From Ruminiclostridium cellulolyticum H10 (GTDB taxonomy: Bacteria; Bacillota; Clostridia; Acetivibrionales; DSM-1351), in contig NC_011898.1 in NCBI RefSeq assembly GCF_000022065.1, forward strand, positions 3,351,501-3,415,500: a stretch of 64,000 nt of DNA. The letters run 5' to 3'. Numbering within the stretch: position 1 is the stretch's first letter; every line of letters starts with the position of its first letter. The translations under genes and the position numbers were made by a program. Under the pieces are notes generated by a model. It was not told the origin of the DNA and ran no database searches. It was given only the letters and a program-made list of their open reading frames with translations. This document shows, piece by piece, positions 24,513 to 34,135 of this stretch.

Positions 24513-26981
24513 TTATATTTGTTTTGGCAAGGCTTCCCATAGCCGCATATCTTCCTGTCCCAATGACCAGATAGCAATACCCCGTAAGTCCCAGCGATAG
24601 GCCGCTTCGTTTGACCAGTAGACCAGCGAATCCACATCTTGATAGTACAAAATTGAAAAGCCATCTGCATCACCGAGAAACAGCCGAGATATCCAGACGT
24701 TGATGTCCCTTGGTATAACCTTCGCTGTATAATCTGCATTGCATGGTATCTGCAAGAGATTACTGTGATAAAAGTCATAATCCATGGAAATATCCTCACT
24801 TCTGGTGGAGGATTCCTCTACATCAGCTGTAAGAGTAAATACATGAAACCTATTATCCCAAGTTACACCACTCCTAGCAATCCTGCCATACTGCATGAGT
24901 GATCCGTCTGGCATGGTGACATCAAAGGCTTCATAAGGCTCATAAGTCCATGCATCGCCCAAGCGGAGAAGTTCACACTTGATTTGCCCATCGGATTGAA
25001 TACCGCAATAACCACCCGTACTTGAGATGTTTGCAGTAAAGCGAAGCGTGTTTGAATTCCCAGAGTAGACACGCACCCTATTGCCACGCTTTCTCATTTC
25101 GATAAGATACATATTCGGATTGGTGCGAATGTCGGCATCCGGAGTTTTAGAGTAACTTGCTGCATAACTGCCAAGTAAAGTAGAGCCTTGGTAGAGCTCC
25201 ACTTGTTGGGTGTCAATGTTGATACAGCAAAACACATTCCCACAAAACACTCCTGCTCTTCCGCTACTACCCATAGGAAAGGCAATTCTTGCACGGATAT
25301 GCACATCACTAAAGCTATCGTATTTCCAAGCAAGCTGACCGCTTCCTTCAAGCTGGGAATATGGGCGGTTGCCATTGTCATCGGGATTTTGCCATACACT
25401 CCAACTCCCCGATAACATCTGCCAGTAGCTTTCCGGCAGGATGATGGGATCTCTAAAATCTTCATACCAAGCTAACGCTGAATCCGGCTTACGGCGCAAA
25501 ACCTCTGTAGTAAGCTTAAACCCTTTGTCGGGAACAGCCATGTTACCATCTATGTCTTTGAAGCTTCGTGGAGATAAACAGAAAGTTGCCTCTCCAGCAG
25601 AGGGATATTCGCTAAAATTAGAACAAACCCGGAAACCATAGAATTGCGTACCAACTACACCGCCTTCAATCTTAATGCTATGTGTTCCTGCCAGAAGATT
25701 TACATTAGTGGCAAGTTCTGCCCAGAAAGTTTTTCTCCAGTATGGCCACCACAGACGATTCTCTGAGTAGCTAACCACTGTACCGTCAAGTGCAATTGTG
25801 ATACCGTTCTTATCCCAGAACGGAAAGCAAAGCTGTACAACTACATCATAAGTACCTGATTGGGCAATGGTAAAGTTATACTCCGATTTGCCTTCACTTG
25901 ACGAAAGAGTGATCATTCCATTACCAACCACAACACCATCCGTGTAGCTGTCAGGTTCACCATTTCGATTAACATAGATAGTTCCAAACTCCGACTTTTG
26001 TGTTTTCCCGTAACAAGTTAGATATTTTCGGCGGTTATATGTTTCATCAATAATAGGAGGTTCTCGTGATACTGCGTCCCAACCTTCCATATAATCGTAG
26101 ACATGTGGCAGTGCCCATGGTACTTTATCGTGATCATCCCAGTAAGCAATAATTGGGATAAATGGTTGCGGAGGCTGGTCGTTCGTAAAATTATACACCC
26201 CAGTCATCCAGTTCTTAGCTGCGTAGTAGGTGTTTGATGTACCGCGATAAGCCTTACCTAGGTTGGACGGGTAATCGTAAATCTGCCAATTCCAACCGTA
26301 ACCAGGTAAACCCATATATACTTTTTGTGGTGACATAGCTGTAACCGCATAGTTATAAATACCCTCAAGCCAACTCCTTGGTGATACTGGGCCTGGAGCT
26401 GAACCTGCCCATGCCATGCCATAACTCATGATTGCTGCCGTGTCACAATAATCGTTAAGGTCGGCATAAACACACCAATTTTCTCCACCAACTGAACCTT
26501 GCACACCCGTCATTCCAGGTAAGCAGATATTGACTAGTTTTGATGAATCGTAGTTTTTAACAGTCGTGTATATATCAGCGAATAGAGCATTTGCGGCAGT
26601 ACGGTTCTCAAATCCACCACCGCGCTCTAAATCGATATCTACACCTGCACACCAAGGGTATTTGTTCATAATACGCACTATTTCTGAGAGGAATTTTGAC
26701 TTTGCACCGCCCTCGTTATTTCGCAGAGCCGTAAAGATACTCTCTGTTCCATGGTTCATAATGGTAAGTAACCATTTGATATGTGGCCACTTTATACGAT
26801 ATGGAGTAAGGGAAGAAACGCTGGTACCTGTTTCCGTTATCGTGCCTGTGATGTCTACCTCAAAAGTGAAAATACCAACAGTATCTAAGCGGTCACCGTA
26901 ATCGTTCAAAGCTTGATACATCCGGGCATTGCCCATGAAGGACCATACCATACAGCGTTTACCCTTAATATAATCTTTCAT
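24513..26981 (-). CDS. tail-associated protein with GH18-type glycosidase domain
   Basis: 822 residues. Residues 5-330 form a TIM-barrel GH18 domain with the catalytic motif CAGVDIDLERG (Asp115, Asp117, Glu119 acid) and Trp-rich barrel ends (GLPGYGWNWQIYDYP). GH18 enzymes cut beta-1,4 bonds of chitin or of the GlcNAc-MurNAc backbone by substrate-assisted catalysis. Residues 345-480 look like a carbohydrate-binding beta sandwich (SEYNFTIAQSGTYDVVVQL), and residues 500-680 like a lectin-type sandwich. It sits between tail-fibre genes and the holin. It is probably a virion-associated wall hydrolase rather than the lysis enzyme. Confidence 0.8.
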   Translation of the reverse strand: MKDYIKGKRCMVWSFMGNARMYQALNDYGDRLDTVGIFTFEVDITGTITETGTSVSSLTPYRIKWPHIKWLLTIMNHGTESIFTALRNNEGGAKSKFLSEIVRIMNKYPWCAGVDIDLERGGGFENRTAANALFADIYTTVKNYDSSKLVNICLPGMTGVQGSVGGENWCVYADLNDYCDTAAIMSYGMAWAGSAPGPVSPRSWLEGIYNYAVTAMSPQKVYMGLPGYGWNWQIYDYPSNLGKAYRGTSNTYYAAKNWMTGVYNFTNDQPPQPFIPIIAYWDDHDKVPWALPHVYDYMEGWDAVSREPPIIDETYNRRKYLTCYGKTQKSEFGTIYVNRNGEPDSYTDGVVVGNGMITLSSSEGKSEYNFTIAQSGTYDVVVQLCFPFWDKNGITIALDGTVVSYSENRLWWPYWRKTFWAELATNVNLLAGTHSIKIEGGVVGTQFYGFRVCSNFSEYPSAGEATFCLSPRSFKDIDGNMAVPDKGFKLTTEVLRRKPDSALAWYEDFRDPIILPESYWQMLSGSWSVWQNPDDNGNRPYSQLEGSGQLAWKYDSFSDVHIRARIAFPMGSSGRAGVFCGNVFCCINIDTQQVELYQGSTLLGSYAASYSKTPDADIRTNPNMYLIEMRKRGNRVRVYSGNSNTLRFTANISSTGGYCGIQSDGQIKCELLRLGDAWTYEPYEAFDVTMPDGSLMQYGRIARSGVTWDNRFHVFTLTADVEESSTRSEDISMDYDFYHSNLLQIPCNADYTAKVIPRDINVWISRLFLGDADGFSILYYQDVDSLVYWSNEAAYRWDLRGIAIWSLGQEDMRLWEALPKQI

Positions 26982-27556
26982 GGACGCAGATCCCCTTTCA
27001 GCATTTCTTTGTATTCGAAATATACCCTAGCAGATTTTCTGTCTTGTAGCTTCACTTGGTGCTTGCTGTCAGTAGCAGCTGTGTATTGATAGAATCCATG
27101 TTTCGGTGTGGGATAGCCGTTTCGCAAACACTCTCTTGTTGAAGCTTTAAGTGCAAATTCGTCGCCTGCATAAGCCTCCGAATCAAACCTTACCTTATGT
27201 GAACCCATACCTTGCGAAAGCTGAATGCTTCCTGCTTCCATTGCTTGTAGCGGGTAGATATAGCAGTCTAGCCCGTTTGAAGTTTCACCAAGATTAAAGA
27301 TAATGATTGTGTCGCCACTACGCACTACACCATTGTGGAAACGTACCGGATTAGGCGAATACTTTAGGAATGCTTCCGTATGAGGGGTATATCCCGTCAG
27401 CTTATCACCCTCCTGCAGTTGAAGGTCGGTGAAATAAATCGAACCCGTACAGTTGGTAATAAGGGGACGCACAGTGATACTTACTACACGCTTTTCTGAT
27501 TTTACTTTTATAACTTCCGCAAAACGTATAAAATTGCTTTCCTGCATAGCCATCAC
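26978..27556 (-). CDS. phage tail-region protein with duplicated N-terminal module
   Basis: 192 residues, no named family. The first 60 residues contain RVVSITVRPLITNCTGSIYF followed by TDLQLQEGDKLTGYTPHTE. This repeats the 68-residue protein encoded just upstream (SITIRLVVSNCTGEVYFTDL) and the C-terminus of the large fibre protein region. The rest is beta-rich. Starts at 27556 (GTG), 27553 and 27547 are all possible, and AGGTG fits 27547. It is probably a baseplate or fibre accessory. The four-base overlap with the GH18 gene indicates coupling. Confidence 0.6.
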   Translation of the reverse strand: MMAMQESNFIRFAEVIKVKSEKRVVSITVRPLITNCTGSIYFTDLQLQEGDKLTGYTPHTEAFLKYSPNPVRFHNGVVRSGDTIIIFNLGETSNGLDCYIYPLQAMEAGSIQLSQGMGSHKVRFDSEAYAGDEFALKASTRECLRNGYPTPKHGFYQYTAATDSKHQVKLQDRKSARVYFEYKEMLKGDLRP

Positions 27557-27763
27557 CTACCCGTCGTTCGTCCACTTGATTTCGCATACATGACCGACCC
27601 AACCAGTGGCAATAGAACCTGCCTGCAGCATAAGGTCAGTGAAATATACTTCTCCTGTGCAGTTTGAAACTACCAACCGAATGGTGATAGAGCGAAGTGT
27701 TTCATACCCTTTAGGTGTTGCATCACGAGCAATTTGTTGAAATACAGCCAAGTCAATCACCAT
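27557..27763 (-). CDS. short tail-region protein with NCTG-YFTDL module
   Basis: 68 residues. It matches the N-terminal module of the next gene: LRSITIRLVVSNCTGEVYFTDLMLQAG against VVSITVRPLITNCTGSIYFTDLQLQEG. Because it starts six bases after the fibre gene stop and ends at the next gene's start, it looks like a duplicated module. The alternative is that a larger fibre protein was split into three reading frames, but the frames show clean starts and stops. Confidence 0.55.
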   Translation of the reverse strand: MVIDLAVFQQIARDATPKGYETLRSITIRLVVSNCTGEVYFTDLMLQAGSIATGWVGHVCEIKWTNDG

Positions 27764-27769
27764 CCTTCC

Positions 27770-30289
27770 TTAATATAGGTCAATAAATCTCGTTTCAGTA
27801 GTTCCGTCCTCAAACTCAAACACTACTTCGATACCCACTTGTCCATCTGGGCCTTTTTGGAGGTTATCTGAGCCTATTTGTGCTGATATGGTGTAGTTAC
27901 GGCGGGATGCAGGATATACTGTTTGAGCCATACTTTTTGTAGCAGTTGCAGAGCCTACCGCTTTAAAGGAAGCTGTACCGGTCACACCTTTTTCAGTGTC
28001 CACCTCAAAACCTGAATTCTGCCAGTAAGCGAAGCCATCGTCTGCTCTACTATTACGCAGGTGGTTGAACGGCACCATATCTTTGATTTCCTGCCCAATG
28101 AGGTTGCTTTGGTCAAGCTGATCAGCGAGGATGCCAGAGGACGTATCCCCAAGTTCACGAAGTTTTGATGATAATTCAAGTACAGTTTTCCACGGCTCCT
28201 GAAGATTATATTGTCTGCGAACAACCCTTGTTTTGATAGTAAGATTTAAATCTCTATCATCCACCGTCACAATGTCGCCAAGTGACCACCTTTCATGCTC
28301 ATAACCTGTCAGCACAGACAAATCCATCGCTGATAGCACATAGGAAACACGAGGCTTTGAGTACTCTGCAAGTCGCATATTCGTAAACTCAAGCATTTGA
28401 TAAGGATTTGTGAAATTCGAAAGATCGAGTGTTGAAACCCGTACCTCATTGGAATATTCATAGTTATCCACATACTCCTTGCCACCATTGATAGTGGCAA
28501 ATGTCATGCCATCTTTACCATAGGCATACAGCCTTGTCACCAGAGAGCGGGTATCAACAACCCTCTTGATACTTGTAAGGTTTTTCTTATAGGCAAATAA
28601 TGCACCGCTATCACTACCACTAAATCTCAGTAAACTAACAAGACGGTTTCGACTATCAAATACCAAGTCCCCACCGTGAATCTGTTGCGTCATTCGGAGT
28701 ATGGCCAATGCATTCTTCTCTTGACATTGCCATGTCCGCTTGGTAGTGACATCAACTACACCAAGAGACCATCCTGTACCTTCCAACGCATAACTCATCG
28801 GAGCAGATGGTAAATCGGCATTAAATTCTCTCGGCTGTTTTTCAGCTGAAAAGGTCAAATCATAAAATGCTGCTTCCGCATATACGGTGGTCAGAACACC
28901 CGTTCCATCTGCTCCTTTTTCATCTGTCAGCGTCCTTATGCGATAAATGTCATGTGCCACCTGAACTTGTTTTTCATTATCTAAATGTACACGCTTGCTG
29001 TCATTCCATGGGAGTTTGAATTCCAAAGTATCTGCGCCGTTAATCTCTCCCGTTACGATGATGTCATATGCATTTTCAAGTACCGCTTCCCATGCACCAT
29101 TTTCGTCCAGCACGACAGGCCTGGCAAAACCCAGTTTCTCATATGGAGCTTTCGGTATGTCGTGAAGTGTGATATCCAATAGTTTCGGGGTAACCAAGGG
29201 ATCAGTAGTTGAAAGTGTAATTCTATAGCGAATAAAATTACGGTTTGGAGATACTAGTTCACCGTTGGAACCTACCACCTGCCACGCCGACCAATCCTGC
29301 AAATCATCTGATGTAGCAGTTTCTATAGAAGAAATTGAAGTCACACCTGCAGTATATTCCGAAGTTACAGACACTCGACCACTACCTGCAAGAGAACATT
29401 CCGCAGCTATAGTCGTAAGCTGCCCACCTTCAGGATATCTGTTGTTAGTATCCTTGAGGAGTGTTACCACACCAGGTTCTGTTATAGCATCAACCGCACC
29501 ACTGGTATCACCGCCGTTGGCAAGTATTGACTGCTTGAAATGTCGTTCTAAATCCTCAATTGTAAGCTGTGAATTTACTTCGATGAACCAATCATCAAAT
29601 CCACCTGCATAATAATACTGATTTGCATGCATTCCAATCACAATATCGGCTGTGCAAGATGGGTTTAATGTTCCCGTGAATGTCCGTTTAGGCGCAATCC
29701 AGACTGTACCGTCTGTTCGGTTACAAAGAATAAACTGCGATGTCTTGGTATTCACTTCAATAATTGCTGCAATAAAGTACCACCCACCATTAACCATGTT
29801 AAAACTTGGTGTTTCACTCTGGTCGAGAATCAGTGAACCAGAAGAGTTATATAACATCATTCGAGGTCTGCCCTGGTACAGGGACAAGTATAGAATAGGT
29901 TGACCCGGGCCTTGTCTTGTATTAAACAGCGGAATAAAGGTCTGTCCCACAGAGTAGGTAGTTGGGTTTATCCATCCACCTACTGCGATTTTATCGCCTA
30001 GATTGGAGAAAAATGTACCATCATTCTTTGCAATCAAGTAAGTTTTCTCTGATGTCGGATTAATAATATTCTGACGAAAAAATCGTCCATAGCGACCATT
30101 TGGGAGACTTGCCGATGTGCCAGACCATCCCGATATAGCGACGTGCCGACCGTGACCACTCGCATCGACAAGTTTAACATCGGAGTCAGGTCCAGACTCA
30201 TTGAATCGCCAAAGGGCAAGGGTATTCTCACTTACAGGAAACTCACCCGTAAAGTCAGATTGTGATGTCAATATTGATTTAATTGCCAT
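27770..30289 (-). CDS. tail fibre / tail endopeptidase-like protein with LamG domain
   Basis: About 839 residues. Residues 25-250 are a concanavalin-like LamG domain (LALWRFNES ... GGWYFIAAIIEVN ... FDDWFIEVNSQL). Residues 380-720 resemble the phage minor structural / Prophage_tail (gp44-like) family, with DTLEFKLPWND and a DIVTVDDRDLNLTIKTRVV segment. Proteins of this type form the tail tip and host-contact fibre. The start at 30289 follows GGAGGTG by five bases, while the upstream ATG at 30304 overlaps that site. The order TMP-Dit-this gene is standard for siphoviruses of Gram-positive bacteria. Confidence 0.8.
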   Translation of the reverse strand: MAIKSILTSQSDFTGEFPVSENTLALWRFNESGPDSDVKLVDASGHGRHVAISGWSGTSASLPNGRYGRFFRQNIINPTSEKTYLIAKNDGTFFSNLGDKIAVGGWINPTTYSVGQTFIPLFNTRQGPGQPILYLSLYQGRPRMMLYNSSGSLILDQSETPSFNMVNGGWYFIAAIIEVNTKTSQFILCNRTDGTVWIAPKRTFTGTLNPSCTADIVIGMHANQYYYAGGFDDWFIEVNSQLTIEDLERHFKQSILANGGDTSGAVDAITEPGVVTLLKDTNNRYPEGGQLTTIAAECSLAGSGRVSVTSEYTAGVTSISSIETATSDDLQDWSAWQVVGSNGELVSPNRNFIRYRITLSTTDPLVTPKLLDITLHDIPKAPYEKLGFARPVVLDENGAWEAVLENAYDIIVTGEINGADTLEFKLPWNDSKRVHLDNEKQVQVAHDIYRIRTLTDEKGADGTGVLTTVYAEAAFYDLTFSAEKQPREFNADLPSAPMSYALEGTGWSLGVVDVTTKRTWQCQEKNALAILRMTQQIHGGDLVFDSRNRLVSLLRFSGSDSGALFAYKKNLTSIKRVVDTRSLVTRLYAYGKDGMTFATINGGKEYVDNYEYSNEVRVSTLDLSNFTNPYQMLEFTNMRLAEYSKPRVSYVLSAMDLSVLTGYEHERWSLGDIVTVDDRDLNLTIKTRVVRRQYNLQEPWKTVLELSSKLRELGDTSSGILADQLDQSNLIGQEIKDMVPFNHLRNSRADDGFAYWQNSGFEVDTEKGVTGTASFKAVGSATATKSMAQTVYPASRRNYTISAQIGSDNLQKGPDGQVGIEVVFEFEDGTTETRFIDLY

Positions 30290-30294
30290 TTGCA

Positions 30295-31074
30295 TCACCT
30301 CCATCGGCTTTTTGCTTGTATTTTAAGCTCCGTAAAATCCGCACCTACAGGAGTAATCGTCACAGTATTGTTGCCCTTACGAAGTACAGGGAAATTGAGT
30401 TCTTGCATAAGCGGTAGACCGTTACGGAGTGTTTCGCCGCTAGTATCAACGACCTTTGCTGTGACCTTTCCTGTATCAATTATTAATGTTTCACCATCAT
30501 ACAAAGGACCAATAACACGAATTTCTTCATTGTTAGTCTGAATGGAAACATATGTGTTTGTTCCTGATGGAATTATTCCTTTTATCAAGTACACAGGTTC
30601 GGAGTCGGCATTGCCTTTAAGCCTTGTAACGGTATTTTCTCCCTCGGCTGTTATGGTATAGGTTTCATCCGTTAAAGCGTAGGCATGGGGATCTGGGCAA
30701 ACAAATTTCAAATCAAATGCACCGGCTGAAAGAATGAGTCTGTCACAGTCTACAGTTTCTGACAGACGGGCAGTGAAATAACGGTCAGGTACATCGTCCA
30801 ACACAAGTTGTTGCACCCCACGTTCAGGATTTAGCCAATCAGCAAGGCTATCCATAACAGATACCAGTTTAGAAAATTTATATTGTGGGTAGACATTGCA
30901 ATGAACTGTGATTATTTTCTCTGCAATATCGCTACCAAAGTCAGCTACACCAGGCTTGCCAGGTATCGTTACAAAGGAGTTTCGCAATGAGGGTGATGCT
31001 TGCCAGTTTGTCAGCCTAGCCTTGATATTCATTGATTGCGATGATATGCCGTTAAATGTGAACCCCATTTTCAT
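30295..31074 (-). CDS. distal tail protein (Dit) family
   Basis: 259 residues. It begins MKMGFTFNGISSQSMNIKAR and contains PGKPGVADFGSDIAEKIITV, as in the phage tail protein family that includes Dit of SPP1 and TP901-1. Dit forms the hexameric hub joining tail tube, tape measure and fibres. The position between tape measure and fibre genes agrees. Confidence 0.85.
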   Translation of the reverse strand: MKMGFTFNGISSQSMNIKARLTNWQASPSLRNSFVTIPGKPGVADFGSDIAEKIITVHCNVYPQYKFSKLVSVMDSLADWLNPERGVQQLVLDDVPDRYFTARLSETVDCDRLILSAGAFDLKFVCPDPHAYALTDETYTITAEGENTVTRLKGNADSEPVYLIKGIIPSGTNTYVSIQTNNEEIRVIGPLYDGETLIIDTGKVTAKVVDTSGETLRNGLPLMQELNFPVLRKGNNTVTITPVGADFTELKIQAKSRWR

Positions 31075-31083
31075 CCTCCTTCC

Positions 31084-33540
31084 TTAAGCGGGATTGAAGC
31101 GTCCTTGCGCCCTCGAGCCGGTTTCCATCAAGTTGTACAGTTCCTGTGAAATCCTGCGGATATCGTCCTCGGATCGAACTATCATCTGCTGTATGGTGAT
31201 AAGCGAACCACCAAAACCCCCAGTACCGACTGACCCATTGACAGAACTGCTAAGGTTTATACCTGGTGTGTCAAAGTCTGTGGGGATAGCATTTTGCATA
31301 TCCTCACCAACCTGCGCCATCGTCTTCTCAAAGCCTTGCCCAAGCCCCTGTGCCATATTGTCACCAAGTCCTGCAAAAAGTGCAGAAGGTGAGCGAATGC
31401 CAAAGAAGTTTTTGATTTTATCCACCACACCACCGAAGAAACCGGATATTTTCCCCCAGAGCCATGCACCCGCATCAGAGATTCCCTGCCATAGACCCTT
31501 AATAAGATTGCCACCAACGTGAGCCATCTGCCCAATTGAACCCGTAAAACCCTTAACTAAAGCTGTGATTATCTGTGGGACAGCTTTGACAACCTCTACG
31601 ATAATAGTAGGTAGGTTTTTAATCAGTGATACTAAAAGTTGTATACCCGCCTGAATTATCTGCGGGATACTGCCAATAATTGCATTGACAAGCGAGGTAA
31701 TAATCTTAGGTATCGCTGCCACCACAATAGTAATGATGATTGGTAAATTTTGAATTAAGGCAATCAACAGATTCACCCCGGCATCAATTATTTGGGGGAT
31801 TGAGCCAAGTATCGCCGTAACTAAACCATCAATTATCTGTGGGATTGCAGCAACTATTGCTGCAATGATTTCCGGCAATGCTTCAACTAGTGACACCAAA
31901 AGCTGTATACCTGCATCGATAATCTGCGGAATGGCGCCAATGATAAAGTCAACTAAAGCGGTAATGATGGCGGGTAATGCGGCAATTAACTGCGGAATAG
32001 CGGCAATTAGACCTTGGGCAAGCCCCATAATAAGCTGAAAGGCTGCCTCCAGTATCATTGGCAAGTTGTCAGTTAATCCTTGTACAATCTGTGTTACTGC
32101 AAGAACCGTTGCTGGTATGAGTTGTGGTAAAGCCAAACCGATGCCTTCTACAAGTGCAGTGACCAGTTCCACTGCAGCATTAATCAGGAGTGGAAGATTA
32201 TCGATCAATGCCCCAACAATCGTCATTACAGCTTCAACAGTAGCCGGAATAAGTTCTGGTAAAAGATTCAGAATTGCCTCCAGTACTTGAGAAAACAGTT
32301 CTGTTACAGTGCCAAGAAGCATAGGAAGCAAGTCGCCTACCGCTGATAATATCGCACCTGTTGCCGTAGGTAAGGCGGCTACAATATTCTCTAAAACTGG
32401 GACAATATTAGCAACAACCGATTGGAATGCATCTACAAGATTCTGTGTCAAATTCGTCATATCTGCATCGGCATTGCCAAGTCCTGCTGTAAACGAGCCG
32501 AGTGCGGCTTGGAGTAGACCCAGCGAACCTGTGACGGTTTCTGTTGATTCACGGGCAAAGTTGCCTGCATACTGCTCTGTGTTCTCAAAGAACATCTGCA
32601 TGGCTACTTCAGCTTTTTCCGCTTGTGTTGCGGTGTTCCAAGTGAAATCCAGCCCTTTTGCAAGTGCGTAGGCTTCGATATTGGTAGCGTTCATAGCAAC
32701 ACCCAGATTATCCATCATATCAAAGTTACCCTTTGCCGCACCTGTGACCGCCTCCAGTGCAGAGGACATATCAATACCCATAACAGATGCCATATCCGCC
32801 GCTCGTTGCATAGCCTTTTCAGTTAGCTCAAGACTTCTCTGTTGCTGTATACCAGAGCCTTGGAACAATGCGCCCATTTTGTTTGCCGTAGCAAGATACT
32901 CACTTTGGGAAACACCGAGATTTTTGTAAGCCTCTTCACCAGTTTTTTGAATGGATGCGGCATATTGACCGAATACCGCCTCAGAGCCACCGAGATTCTG
33001 TTCTAACTCTCCGAACTGAGCAACTACCTCTTTGCCTAGCTTTATAGCAGCGGCTCCTGCTGCAACAGCAACTGTACCCATCGCCACACCGATGCCTTTA
33101 AGGACACCGCCTAGCTTCTCAAACTTGCTACCGGCCTCATCTGCACTATTCCCTGTATCCTCAAGTTCCTCTCCAAGATCATCTGCTTCATCAGCTGCAT
33201 CTCCTAGCTCTCGTTCCATATCGTTGAGTTGGGCTTTTGCATTATTCAGCTGAATAGCCCAATTTTGTGTACGCCTGTCATTCTCGCCAAAGCTCTCAGA
33301 AGCATTTTTTAGAGCAGCTTCTAACGTAGAGATTTTATCCTTCTGTGCCTCAATAGCCTTGTTCAGAACTTCGTTTCGAGCGGTTATCGCCTGAACACTT
33401 TTATCATTTTTATCAAATTCCGAGGAAACGAGTTTCATCTCACTACCTAGAACCTTAAAGGACTGATTGATATCACGAAGGGCGTTCTTAAATTCTTTTT
33501 CTCCCTCAATGCCAATCTTTAAGCCAAAATTATCAGCCAT
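31084..33540 (-). CDS. phage tail tape measure protein
   Basis: 818 residues. The N-terminus is a long coiled coil (KEFKNALRDINQSFKVLGSE, heptads to about 140). A TMP core domain follows (AVFGQYAASIQKTGEEAYKN). Residues 380-690 are a hydrophobic array of about ten repeats of the type IPQIIDAGIQLLVSLVEALP. The C-terminus returns to WLWGKISGFFGGVVDKIKNFFGIRSPSALF, typical of Firmicutes tape measures. It sets tail length and is ejected with DNA. It directly follows the frameshifted tail chaperone genes. Confidence 0.9.
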   Translation of the reverse strand: MADNFGLKIGIEGEKEFKNALRDINQSFKVLGSEMKLVSSEFDKNDKSVQAITARNEVLNKAIEAQKDKISTLEAALKNASESFGENDRRTQNWAIQLNNAKAQLNDMERELGDAADEADDLGEELEDTGNSADEAGSKFEKLGGVLKGIGVAMGTVAVAAGAAAIKLGKEVVAQFGELEQNLGGSEAVFGQYAASIQKTGEEAYKNLGVSQSEYLATANKMGALFQGSGIQQQRSLELTEKAMQRAADMASVMGIDMSSALEAVTGAAKGNFDMMDNLGVAMNATNIEAYALAKGLDFTWNTATQAEKAEVAMQMFFENTEQYAGNFARESTETVTGSLGLLQAALGSFTAGLGNADADMTNLTQNLVDAFQSVVANIVPVLENIVAALPTATGAILSAVGDLLPMLLGTVTELFSQVLEAILNLLPELIPATVEAVMTIVGALIDNLPLLINAAVELVTALVEGIGLALPQLIPATVLAVTQIVQGLTDNLPMILEAAFQLIMGLAQGLIAAIPQLIAALPAIITALVDFIIGAIPQIIDAGIQLLVSLVEALPEIIAAIVAAIPQIIDGLVTAILGSIPQIIDAGVNLLIALIQNLPIIITIVVAAIPKIITSLVNAIIGSIPQIIQAGIQLLVSLIKNLPTIIVEVVKAVPQIITALVKGFTGSIGQMAHVGGNLIKGLWQGISDAGAWLWGKISGFFGGVVDKIKNFFGIRSPSALFAGLGDNMAQGLGQGFEKTMAQVGEDMQNAIPTDFDTPGINLSSSVNGSVGTGGFGGSLITIQQMIVRSEDDIRRISQELYNLMETGSRAQGRFNPA

Positions 33541-33558
33541 ATGTTAACGCCCTCCTTT

Positions 33559-34133
33559 CTAATTCAATCCTTCGGGGATTATGTCCTCAATAAAGAGTTC
33601 TCGCTTCCGGTTAGCAAGCCCCAAGAACTGGCGATGACAATCCCACAAGTCCATGAGAAGCCCTAATGGTGTGAGCCACGTTTCTTCCTCAGTACGGTTC
33701 AGATGAACTGTTCCGTAATAAAGAAGCCGAGTAAACAATTCATCATCGCTTACTCGGCCTTGATGTTTTTTGGGTGATCTTCACTTTCAATATTTCTCTT
33801 TGTGCCTTTAAACATGGCTTCTGTAATGGCACTTTTATAAGTTGCGAGTTCTAGTGGTGAGGTGAGCAGTTCCACCTCATCCTCAGTCAACACATCCTTT
33901 GGGGCTTCTTTATTTTTCAGGTTGTAAATGAGAATGGATTGGTTTGCCAAGAGAGTAATAAGCCATATTATCTCATCCAAAGCCATCTCAAAGTTTTCAG
34001 ATTTCAGCAGTTTCTCGCCCAGATTCTCCAAACCACCATAGCGTCGGGCAATTTCTTTGGTAGCCTTGGTCGTGAGGATAAGCTCATGTTCCTGTCCGCC
34101 AATATTAATCATTGCACTTCTTTCGTTATCCAT
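33559..34133 (-). CDS. tail assembly chaperone, frameshift product (gpGT-like)
   Basis: The 127-residue chaperone frame (next entry) ends in KAE-stop. A -1 shift at A AAA AAC (33765-33771) carries translation into an open -1 frame of about 66 codons ending at 33559. It reads ...KKHQGRVSDDELFTRLLYYG ... TWLTPLGLLMDLWDCHRQFL ... IEDIIPEGLN. The extension is tryptophan-rich and typical of the T part of gpG-T proteins, with homologous 'DLWDCHRQ' patterns in Bacillota phages. It has no start codon or ribosome binding site of its own. Such fusions load the tape measure protein, encoded next, during tail assembly. Confidence 0.75.
33750..34133 (-). CDS. tail assembly chaperone (gpG-like)
   Basis: 127 residues, starting MDNERSAMINIGGQEHELIL, with TKATKEIARRYGGLENLGEKL. 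This matches the tail tube/tail assembly chaperone family found between major tail protein and tape measure genes in Firmicutes siphoviruses. It is mostly helical and soluble, probably binding the tape measure protein. A slippery heptamer near its 3' end gives the longer product in the previous entry. Confidence 0.8.
   Translation of the reverse strand: MDNERSAMINIGGQEHELILTTKATKEIARRYGGLENLGEKLLKSENFEMALDEIIWLITLLANQSILIYNLKNKEAPKDVLTEDEVELLTSPLELATYKSAITEAMFKGTKRNIESEDHPKNIKAE
33765..33771 (-). promoter_or_regulatory. -1 programmed frameshift slippery site AAAAAAC
   Basis: In the zero frame the codons are CCA AAA AAC, giving the X-XXY-YYZ heptamer A-AAA-AAC. It lies four codons before the zero-frame stop, and the -1 frame is open for about 66 codons beyond. 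This is the conserved arrangement of tail-chaperone frameshifting known from lambda G/T. Confidence 0.75.
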
Positions 34134-34135
34134 CC

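Noticed and set aside
24425-24799. 124-codon minus-strand frame inside the GH18 gene
   Set aside because: Shadow frame of the GH18-containing protein. Composition is odd and there is no ribosome binding site.
27557-27763. Frameshifted single fibre gene split in three
   Set aside because: Each frame has its own start and stop with sensible junctions, and the similarity is between the short protein and the start of the next one, which fits duplication better.
33541-33750. A separate short gene after the tail chaperone
   Set aside because: No start codon with a ribosome binding site is present. The open -1 frame and the slippery heptamer explain it better.
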